DNA of 64,000 nt, taken from contig CM067084.1 in NCBI GenBank assembly GCA_034008185.1, forward strand, positions 68,730,612 to 68,794,611, given 5' to 3'. Below, in pieces: positions 52,501 through 64,000 of this stretch. Positions within the stretch are counted from its first letter, which is position 1, and every line of letters starts with the position of its first letter. Made by a program: the position numbers and the translations under genes. The stretch comes from Gorsachius magnificus. Lineage: Eukaryota > Chordata > Aves > Pelecaniformes > Ardeidae. Under the pieces are notes generated by a model. The model was not told the DNA's origin, searched no databases, and worked only from the letters and a program-made list of their open reading frames with translations.

Positions 52501-55500
52501 ACAGTGACTCTGAAAGGAAGGAGGCCAGGAGCCTGGCAGGACAGGCTGCTTCCAGACGCTTCTGCAGTGCCACTGCTCAAAGCTGTTGAACTGAAACGCT
52601 GAAGTGAAATCAGCTTCTTAGTGTTAGTCTTCAGAGTTTCTGTCTCACGCTGTTCAGGCGGCGGGAGCTGTGAATTACAATGTGTGCCTTAAGCGGGTTT
52701 AGGAAACTCCTGTGTCACCAGGGCCTTATTTTATCATTGCAAATTCACTGCTCAAACCTTCTGCAACACCTGCGATGACTGAGGGTGTCGGCAAGGCTTT
52801 ATTGCAGGAATAGCCCTTTGGAAACACGTCAGTTTTCAGGCTGTCATCCTCCACTGGCAAGCAGTGCAAAATTGTCCTCTGAGACCTCACTGGCTTTTGG
52901 CAGGGGTGCCTGCTTCCAGCAAAGGAACACAAGCCCTTGTGGGGGGGCCCCCCCAGTCTGCGCTGGGATGCGGACCGGGAAAGCCAGTGCAGGGCAGGAC
53001 ACAGTCCCTGGCCGCAGCCCGTGCCTGGGGTATTCAGCTGCGGCTCTCTCTGCCTGCAGAAGGCTCTCCATCAGGGCTCCTGTGCTTAAACAAAGTGTGC
53101 GTTTGGCTGGCTCGGAGCACCTGTGTAAGCATCTGACATTTTCAACACTGTTCCATCTTCATAAGCAAAAAAAAAAAAAAGAGATGTTTCTTCTATTGGA
53201 CCTTCATGCAGGCTGCAAGAAATAGGCTTGTGCCTCAGAGAATGTGGTCAGTGCTGGGCACCCGTTGGCACTACTGGCCCCCTCCCCTGCAACAGGTTGG
53301 TCAGCTACAAAGCAAAATGCTAAATACTAAAACATATCTAGAAAACATTACAGATATTGCCTTTGGTTTATTCCCCACTCTGGCAGAATTCAGGTGTATG
53401 TGGGTCCTACCGCACATGCCTGTTACTCACTGAAATGTTTCCTTTTTGAATGATCAGTTTCTATACATCTGTATATTATTTATTAGTGTTGCAAGAACTT
53501 TTCATTCACGGGTTATAAATTTTGGGGGGTTAGGGTTTATTTGGGGTTTTTTTTCCGTTTCTGGCGATAGGAGGGTTAGGGGGGCTAGGGAGAGGCTTCG
53601 TGGTTTTCTTCAGCAGAGGCTGATGGTATCTAAATAATGCACTGTGGCTCTACTTCAAATCAAACCAATAAAATACATTTTATGATATAAATACACCTGA
53701 CAAAAATCCAAAGCCAGTAAAATCAGCCGTAAATTACGTGAGAAGTTTCAGCTACCCCCTTCCTATCCTACAGGCTTGTTATCTCAGGTTTTCACAGCTG
53801 TGTTCCTAAGCTGCTGTCGCGGTGGAGAATGGCTGTACGCCTGAGATTGCCAGAGGAGCGTGGATTTACAGAGGTCCACTGAGCTTCTAAGGTGGATGAG
53901 TCATCCATACTTCTTAATTAATACTGTCTGGGAGTTCTGTGGGAGCTGGAGGAAAGCTAGAGGATGTCCCTATATCAACCTTACAGGTAAAGTAAAAATA
54001 ACCTGTAGGGCTAAATTTGTTCCTGAGGTGGTCACAATTTAGCAGAGACAAAGTTGGAGTTGGGTTGTCGAAGGTGTTCAGCCTTGGTCCTCCTTGTGCT
54101 CATACTAAACAGCGCTCTGAAATTAAATAGTGTTTTGCAGCTCGTTGCTGTTTGAGTGCAGCTGAGGCAGTGTTTAGGTTTTTAAAACCCCCACCCTTTT
54201 CCTATCAAGGGTTTGACTGTACTTACAGAGAGCCACTGGTGATGTTGCTCCCTACCCTGTTGATCCCAGGGAAACACCATGATGCCAGCGTGAGCCAGGA
54301 GGCTTCTGTTTGTTCTGATAAGCAAGAACCGAGAGTGGACGTACGAGGCTTTGAGGTACTGAAGTAAATACTCGCCGTGCTGATGGGGTTTTCGGCTGGC
54401 GCTAGGAGCACAGTGGCTGAGGGGATTAAGCACTGAGCTGCAAGTGGGTATTCAGGGTTTGGCTCTGCTCTGACATTAATGAATAGGCACACAAGCAGCT
54501 CAGAAATCTCGGGAGATCAGGAAAGAAGTTATTGTCTCCAGCTGCTTTTCCACCTCTCTCTGCTTTCTGACCTGCTGCTGTCCTTTGAGATCTTCCAGCA
54601 AAACTGCTAATATAATAATTTCTTTGACTATTTCAGTCAAAAAAACCCTCAGACTGAGATCAGATGGTAGTTTGGGTTTGAGTTTTCTTTTTTTTTTAGC
54701 CTGCCTGAAAGGGCCTGAGCCGATGCGGAGACCCAGAGGTGGACCAGAGGGGGAAGAGACCTCCTGCAGAGGTAGGAGAGGGGGCAATGAGAGGGGACTT
54801 CCAGAAGCCCAGTGGGCACTTCTGCCCCCCCGGGTAACTCCTGTTCTTTGGTCAAGCCATGCAAACCCCCCCCCCAAGTTTTTGCATGCATAAACTGATG
54901 CAAAGACATTTACTAACCTGGCAGGAGTATGTGGGGCAGGAACATGCAGAAGCCCTTTGGGTGCATCAGGCACACAGTCCGTCCTGCCAATCCCTAGTTA
55001 TCCAGACCAGTTTGCTTCAGCACTGGGGCAGAACAGCCACCGTCCATACACTGAGCCGATCTCCCAAATAGCAAATGGATATTTTTGGACACAGTCCCTT
55101 CAACAGGTTGCTAGAAAAAATGACACTGCAGCCACTGTGAGCTTTTGGATGGAGTGAGGAAGGCACTTCTGTACAATTCCACATTCAGGAGCCCATGACA
55201 CATTCATTGTTGCTGGGCTTTCTTTTAATGCGGCTGGCAACTTGAGGTTGTTTCTCTGAGGTTGATCCAGGCGTTCAACCAGAAAGGGCTTCTCTGTGCA
55301 AATGCAAGGGCAAGAGCCGGGTTCTGTTCAGTGGCTGAGTAATGCAGAGGGGTTTATGAGGCCAGCATTGGGTAAGGGCAAGAGGGGTTGTGTAGCCATA
55401 TGGCAGCCTAATAAGGCATTCTAAATGCAGTGTCTGTATTCGGGTAATGGTATGTAAAGTATTTACTTTGATTGAATAATTACATTAAATATGAGTATTA

Positions 55501-58500
55501 AAGCTATTGAGGGGTATTGTGTGAATAATGGTACAAAATCAGTAACGCTGCTGTAACAAGTCTAGACCTCACACTAGAAAATTGCCAGCCCAGCATGGTC
55601 AGGCTTTAAGCGCACTTCGCCTTACACAGGAGAGGCCAGCGGCTGGCGAGCCCAAAGCTCTGAGTCAGAAAGCTGTCCCTTATAACTTAGACCCTTTTAG
55701 CACATGAGAAAGTAAACGCCAGGAGGTAAATTGATAGTTTACCAAGTCCATGTTTATATTTGGGGAGAGGAAAGCTGCTTTCTTTCATTTTGTTCTTAAA
55801 ACAGCCTCATCTCTAAATAGAAGATCACTTGTCATCACTGTAGGTTTATTTCTGTTTTCTCCTTAAGCCATGACCTAGAAGAATTACTGACCTCCAAATT
55901 TACTTTAAAAAAAAAAAAAAAAGAAAATTAATATTTTCTCACCACTATGCTTAGAAAGCAGTTAGTATTTCACTGAGGCATCTCCATTCAAGGTTCTTGG
56001 AACACTATTTAAAAAACCAAGTTCATTTTTCATTCAGCTCAATCTGACATCCATTAAGCCTGATTCTGCCGGGTGAAACCGTGAATATGTTATATACATC
56101 AAGTCATTCACACATTTACAATTTGGACGGGTCTAAGCTTTTAACAGCTTATCCTGTGCTAGGCAATCAAAATACTGTTTATACTCTGAGCACTGTATAT
56201 ATGTGTTTTGGTTTGGGTTGGGTTTTTTTGCATGGACTAATATGAGGAAAGAGAATGATAATCTGGCAGTCTGGTATCATGCTGAACCTCAGTTAATGAC
56301 ACCAGAATCTTGTTTCTTCTCTATGAAATCTCAGGCATTACAATAAAACCTGCGCCACTGAAGTGTGTTTTGCTACATGACTAGCTGCCTGTATTGCTTT
56401 GCAACCCCACAAACCTCTGATTCCCCTTACTGACATGTAAAGCCTCTGCTGAGATGCCAATAGACTACAGAGCACTCTGGCTAGCCGGCTGGATGACCAA
56501 TGTCAGGTGTTTCATTCCTGAGAAATCTTTTGGATGTGCCCATGTGAACCTCAAAAAAATTGAGGCCAAACCAATATGGCTTTATTTTTTATTTTATTTT
56601 CAGATTGTCATATTAATAATATAGGCATGTGGCATTTTGTAGGAATTAATGACCAGCTCTCATCAACTTTTAGCTATGCATGGACAGTCAGCTTCTTGCA
56701 GCTGATTGATCTTGCAAGGCTCACTTGCGAGTTATTGCTTACATATACTGAGTTGTTAGTCTGTAGTGAAGGCCACTTGAAGAAGGGTCTTGTGAGTTCA
56801 TCTCGCTGCACTTTCCCTCTTGCCAATTTTGCAAAGTTTCAAAGCAGCCTATGGAAGTCAGCAATGCTTCAGAGTAAGTAACAGCTCTGTCAGCTCCTTA
56901 ATCAACTCTTGCCAGTCTCCCGGGCAGTGGTGGACAAGTACGCCGGGCGCTCTTTGATTAGCTTCTTGCTAAGGAAGCGAAACTTAAATCAGTTCATCAG
57001 AAAAGAAATGCCACATTGTGCTATTTAGGATTCATATCAGACACGCTCCAACCTCTTCATTTTATGATTTAGTCTGATGAATTATCTTTATGATTAAAGC
57101 AGTATGCTCCATCAAAAATAATAACAGCTATTCTTTGTGCCAACCATTCCAAGTGATAGACCTCAGATTGACTATTTTATCATGGGCAGCCGTTTCAAAC
57201 TCACCATTGGGCCCCAAATTAAAATGGCCTGAATTTCAGAGACCTGGATCACTTACAGTTTGACTATGGAGTTAAGTGTTACCTATGAATACCAGACAGA
57301 TTTTTAGAAACTCTACTTGAAAGTATTTTATCCTATGTACAAAATGCTTTTTTACAGTAGGGACAAATAGTGAAAATTGGGTTCAGTATTGTTTGCACTT
57401 ACATTGATATTCTCTTTTATTTCAAGCTCATGAATCACATTGTTAGACACTGATAATATTCCAAAAATAAGGAACAGAATTACCAAGCAGCTGAGTAAAA
57501 TTTCAGTTTTGTATTTTTTCTTACAGGTCTTTAGGGAAATACGCATACAATAAGAGAGGTGTTCTCTACATTACTTACAATGTAGATCATCTGACTGCTG
57601 TGGCAATCGCAGTGGGTAGTTGTATATATGAATTGATTTGTCAGAAATTACTCTCTATTTCACAAAATTATTTGGAGCATGGCTAAACCCATAGAACAAG
57701 AATATGGATACCCCAGGAAGCCACTGCCCCTGAGAGGGATGCAGACCCACTAGATTTGCTTTCATGTTCATTTTTTTATTAGCCATTCTCCAGTGTGCTT
57801 TTATTTTAAAGCAAAATAACCATTTATTTACTTCCTTGGAATCTTCCTCTTGGTACAGAGACAGTCTACATTTCTGTGGTATTACTAGAAAGATACAGTG
57901 CAAAAGCAAAACCTCAAAAGAAGAGGATTTATTTTAATTCATTATTTAGAAAAAAAAACCAATATTAACTGGAAATACATATTAGGGACAGCCAAGAAAT
58001 GCACTGAAGCACACTGAATGCAGCATACAGGTGGGCTCATTTTATGTCATTTTTCAAGAAAGCAAAGCAGATAAAGAGAGAAAGCATGAAAGTATATTAT
58101 TAAGAGAAGAATGTAGAAAAATAATATAAAAAAAGCAATTGGAGGATTTTTAGCTTGGTGAGTTGCTGAAATAAAGTATGTGCATTTACTCCTTATCACA
58201 CAAGACACAGAAACATTCCTGATTTTATTGCTTGCCCTGTTCAAATCAGCACAGATGTCTCAGCTCAGAATGGCATTAGTTGTAAAATGTTCTGTCTTTG
58301 TAGTTACCAAAGCCTTGCATGAAAGGTGGTGGATCACACTTCTGCCACATATGAAGAGTAATCTCCCAGACCAAAAGACTGCATTGCTTCTGAGATCCAG
58401 ACTTTCAAAAGTCCCCAGTAATTTTGGTGGCAGGTTTTCCAGGTGTCTGAGTGAGGGTGACCACCCCAGGCAGTTCATGATGACTGCCAAGAGGAATAGG

Positions 58501-58602
58501 CTATAAATGTCCCACTGGGACTTCTGGCCTTAGACCCTTTCATCACCCCGCTCAGATGGGCTGTGAGAAGGTGGTTGCTTGACGTTCATCAGCATCACAA
58601 GG

Positions 58603-58700
58603 TCATAGGATGATTCACATTGGCAGGGGCCTCAGGAGTCTCTTGTTCAACCTCCTCCTCAAAGCAGGGTGAGCAGTGAGGCTGGACCAGGTTGCTGCTG
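58603..58700 (-). mobile_element. Old short CR1 LINE 3' fragment
   Basis: About 100 bp of diverged antisense CR1 3' end (GTCATAGGATGATTCACATTGGCAGG in part; CCTCCTCCTCAAAGCAGGGT at 58651-58670; CTGGACCAGGTTGCTGCTG). It lies just left of a second CR1 fragment, with about 55 bp between them. Confidence 0.65.
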
Positions 58701-58756
58701 TTGAAGGTGCTCTTTTGGGCAGCTCTACTAAAGAAGTTTTATTTGCACTCTTTTGG

Positions 58757-59438
58757 CATAGAATGGTTTAGGTTGGAAGGGACCTTTAGAGCTCATCTAG
58801 TCCAACCCCCCTGCAATGAGCAGAGACACCCTCAACCAGATCAGGTTGCTCAGAGCCCCGTCCAACTTGGTCTTGAATGTTTCCAGGGATGGGGCCTCCA
58901 CTACCTCTCTGGGCAACCCATTCCAGTGTTTCACTACCCTCATTGTAAAGAATTTCTTCCTTATATCCAGTCTAAATCTACCCTGGTTTAGTTTAAAACC
59001 ATTACCCCTTGTCCTGTCACAGCTGTCACACATGGATTTTCCCCATCTTTCCTATAGGCTCCCTCAAAGTACTGAAAGGCTGCAATCAGGTCTCCCTGCA
59101 GCCTTCTCTTCTCCAGGCCGAACAACCCCAACTCTCTCAGCCTGTCCTCATAGGAGAGGTGCTCCAGCCCTCGGATCATTTTTATAGACCCTCTCCAACA
59201 GTTCCATGTCCTTCTTGTGCTGAGGGCTCCAGAGCTGGACACAGTACTCTAGGTGAGGTCCCACCAGAGCAGAGTAGAGGGTCAGAATGCCCTCCCTCGA
59301 CCTGCTGGACACGCTTCTCCTGATGCAGCCCAGAATACGGTTGGCCTTCTGGGCTGCCAGCGCACATTGCTGGCTCATGTCCAGCTTTTTGTCTACCAGT
59401 ACCCCCAAGTCCCTCTCAGCAGGGCTGCTCTCGATCCT
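58757..59438 (-). mobile_element. 5'-truncated CR1 LINE fragment with frameshifts
   Basis: About 680 bp antisense. The tail is CATAGAATGGTTTAGGTTGG at 58757-58776. The ORF2 C-terminus is spread over shifted minus-strand frames: LGVLVDKKL and [20 protein letters not shown] in 59148-59447, [20 protein letters not shown] in 58988-59242, and [19 protein letters not shown] in 58797-59033. At least two frameshifts make it non-coding. The truncation is near 59438. Its subfamily differs from the 4478 copy. Confidence 0.92.
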
Positions 59439-62400
59439 TGATAACAATGGAGCAGTTCTCCATTATCTCAAAGATGTTTATTCATGGGGAGCTGTGAAGT
59501 CCTGTAAGACCTATCGACTGCATCACTTCTTTACTTGTCTTTGAATTCACTCTTGCTGCTTGCCGGACTTGCTATTACTTGATCTAGCTTCACTATTTAA
59601 AAGCTGTGCTTCCACCATGCAGAATGCTACTGCCTTCACTCTGACTGCATGTGATAGTAACTACAGCCCTCAGGTAAAAGAATCTGCAGGATCAGACCCA
59701 GTATTAAACCCACATATTTTCCTGAAAAGCCTTTGTCCAGTAGAAATTGTTTGAGGAAAAAGATCTGAAACTCTCGTTCTTACTTTTGTTCACGTGAATG
59801 AACTTCTGCAGGCAGAATCCTTGCATTTAGGTAGATGCATGGGGGTAAAAGATGGAAGCATTCTTCTCATCCTAAATCTTTTATAAGAGAGGATGCGTGC
59901 AGAAAGGGTGCACACAGCAGAGCTCTTGTCCTTGCTGCAAGCTGGCAAGCTCAAATCTTACCGTCCTTTGGAAGAAGCTACTCACAGCAGGCTGCAGTAT
60001 GGCTGTCCAAGCTGAGCCTGAGATCAAATTCAAATTTTAAAAGATTACAGACAGTCTATTGTAATAACAATCCCAAAGAAAATCAATGTAGAATTTTAAC
60101 TTTTCTTTCAGATTTCTTATTTGATTTTATCCTAGCCTCTTTGCACTCAGAATTGGTTCTCCTGACATAATTATTTCTTACAGCAAAACCTAATGTCATG
60201 TTCTGCATTTCACAGCTCCAGAGCTTGGCTAACCCCACCACTTAGAGGATCTGCTGTCTTTCTGTAAAATCATGCTATGCTCCTGAATGAGCAGGCAAAC
60301 TCCAGAAATCTGCCGTACAAGCTGGAGACCTTCCTTTGGGCATCATGCCTCAGCTCAAAAAGGCTTTTAGACACATTAATAACAATCTTAGTGTGAGGTT
60401 GGTATTTAACAGCCTTGCTAAACTGGGGAACGATCTTTTGTCTTCACTAGAGTCGAGATGTCACCCTGAGAATCAACCTGTCCGTAGAATACTGTAAATC
60501 ATATTGCACCTTCTGTCAGTCCCCCCGCATCGTGCGAAGTGGGTGCTTACAACTGCTTCACTGGAGCCAACTGCAGGCAGTGAGGCTGTCCAGCTGGAGA
60601 GCAAGGAACACTGCGACAGCAGGGGAAAAGGGGCTCTCTGCCTTAAAAACCAGGAGCCTAACTTCCCATTTTCTGATCTAAGCTTAAGGTGAGGAAACAG
60701 AGCTTTAAAACACCAGGGCCAGTGGGTAGAAGAAAGCATTTCCAGCTGATCTGGTTAAGGTGGGATGAGTTGACCTTGAAGGTTTTAGAACAAACAAATA
60801 AAATAAAAGTGGATAACTCAGTCGCTGAATTAGCAGAACAGCTGCACCATTCTGGCAACGTTGTAGGTTACCTCAATAAAGAACTTTCATCTCTACCTCA
60901 CAGAAATCAAATAGTGATCCGTTGCATTATTACAACGTTAAAGCTATAAAAGAAAGAGTGAAACCAGTATTATACCTATACAGCTCAGTAAAAAAGTCCA
61001 CAAAGGCTATTTTCTGTAATGAGATATTATACATCATCTAGACACAGCAGGCAAAACCCATAACGAATGTGGCTAAATAAAGCAAACCTTCACTACAAGG
61101 TGCCTATGGTGATGTTCAAAACATGACTTTGGTGCCTGATGTGCAATTTGGGTGCATTGATCCAGTAAAGTAACATAAAAAATCCTGCCTGCTCTTTTAG
61201 TATCTGCGTAGGTGATAGACTGCACACAGATCCCCAGCAGCATGCAAACAAGGTCTGAAATACATCTGAAGATATAGCGTGCTAAGTGAAGCTGTATGAT
61301 CTGGAGGTGAGACAGAGCTAAGCCAGGGTGAGGACTTTTATGGCATTGTGGATTCGTGCCGTACTGGATCACAGCACAAGCTTACCTGTGCCAGAGATCC
61401 ACTGGTCAGCTATCCTCCAAACACAGGTATCCTTGCAAAAATGTTTATTTATGTGCCTGCAGTTCTCCTACCAAACCTATTTAGAGACGGTCCTGCTGGA
61501 CAGAGAGTATAGGACCACTTTCATTCATTCATTGCTTTTTATTCTACAGATTAGTGTTTTGCCGCATCTAATTCATGGATGCCCAAATGCTCTGTTAGGT
61601 TTGGCTCTTCAGGACTTCCTGAATGCAGGTCTGAAGTGGTAAATTGTTACGTTGCCATCTGTAATGATGCAAGGACTGCAAAAACTCCTCTGGAAGGAAT
61701 GCTTTTCCTGTAATTACAGGTGCTTCTTTAAATGCCATGCATAGCTAAACCCCAGACTGCCAGTCAGAAGTGTGACCAGATTACACTCCTCATTGCGGTA
61801 TGCCCGTTAGAAAGTGATGCGATGGTAATCAGGTGGTGATGTGGTACATTAGACTCGGTATCATGGCCAGAAGAGGCTCACATGGTAATTGCAATCTAGC
61901 ATGATGTTACGGTTGGTGATAGTGTTGTTTAGAAAATCCCCAGGGAAAGTGTTGTTTTCACAAAGTGTACCGAGATTCTGCTGTGAAATAATTAGAAAAG
62001 CATGACTGACTTTTCATTTCATATCCTCTCTTACTTATATATGGTTTTCTGAAGAAACTACAGTGGCATTATTTAATATGTCTGTCTTGCTGAAATTAGC
62101 CAACTGGATCCTGATTTTGAAAAGATTCGTTTATTTTTTTTTACCCCAGGAAAGTTATTTTTATGGAATTCATTACTTTATTGACAGTGTGTTTATTTCC
62201 AGTCATGACAGTTTCTCACAGCGTACAATCAGTGTCAGGATTTGTATTTAATTACCATATTCCTATGTTGAATACCTTTAAAACTCATCTGATTAATTTA
62301 TCCAAATGCAGAATAAGGATGAGATTTACCATGTTCAACACATCAATCACAAGGAATCACCTCACTTGCATATTTGTCCCATAAAATGTTGCATTACCCT

Positions 62401-62697
62401 AAATATTCCAAGTCATGCATTGGTTCAAGAACTCCCCTCCTATAACTTACTTTTATTCACATAACATAAAACTTAAATGGACTGGGTAGAACTTAACATA
62501 TAAAATTATTCGCTTTTGAAAAACCCTGACCAGTGAAGGTCACTCATTGCCAGCAAACCAAGGCACTGAAGCTGCATCCTAAAAAAATATTGCTTTTACA
62601 AATGTATTCAATTCCAGTTAATGGCATCCTTATTCATTTTTCAAATACCAACATTAACGATCCATAGTCTAACCTTAATATAATGCTTTTTGTTTGA

Positions 62698-64000
<1,303 letters not shown>

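Noticed and set aside
52785..53225. 146-codon + strand frame
   Set aside because: Overlapping frames on both strands in GC-rich DNA and no domain; not supported as coding.
53520..53590. Telomere-like GGGTTAGGG motifs
   Set aside because: Only two isolated TTAGGG units in a G/T-rich stretch; no tandem array, so not an interstitial telomere repeat.
61340..61460. Possible further CR1/L3-like 3' end (GCCGTACTGGATCACAGCAC)
   Set aside because: Resemblance is limited to about 25 bases and the following sequence does not continue it.

Overview
This is nuclear DNA from a bird. It carries many CR1 LINE fragments of avian type and two solitary LTRs of a class III (ERVL-like) avian endogenous retrovirus. 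The single gene I can identify has vertebrate introns with GT-AG borders. The LTR type suggests a non-galliform bird, but that is a weak inference. There is no sign of bacterial or plasmid sequence.

The gene is STK32B (YANK2), a serine/threonine kinase of the AGC-related YANK family, read on the + strand. Four consecutive internal coding exons lie at 12763-12936, 39685-39722, 49487-49576 and 62711-62814. All have canonical splice sites, and their reading phases join without a gap. Together they encode about 135 residues of the kinase domain: the hinge and N-lobe/C-lobe junction, the HRD catalytic loop, the family's unusual DFN (instead of DFG) motif, the activation segment and the APE helix F region. 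The exons for the glycine loop and ATP-binding lysine must lie upstream of the window. The rest of the C-lobe and the C-terminal tail lie downstream.

Everything else (more than 99%) is intron: a partial upstream intron (1-12762), complete introns of 26,748, 9,764 and 13,134 bp, and the start of a fourth (62815-64000). The introns hold at least twelve CR1-type fragments, ten of them antisense to the gene. One of these is an ancient amniote CR1/L3-like copy. They also hold two antisense solo LTRs (28863-29456 and 48512-49059), each flanked by a perfect 5-bp target-site duplication. Local structures include a perfect 55-bp tandem duplication at 34101-34210, an AT tract near 45010-45092 and a GC/CpG-rich patch near 45850-46250.

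I found no tRNA, rRNA, CRISPR array, intact transposon or second protein-coding gene. Apart from CR1 reverse-transcriptase remnants and kinase exons, the open reading frames resemble chance frames. I do not see a novel biological system. The points most worth checking are the tandem duplication, the CpG-rich intronic patch, and the open frame with an ATG running into the first kinase exon.
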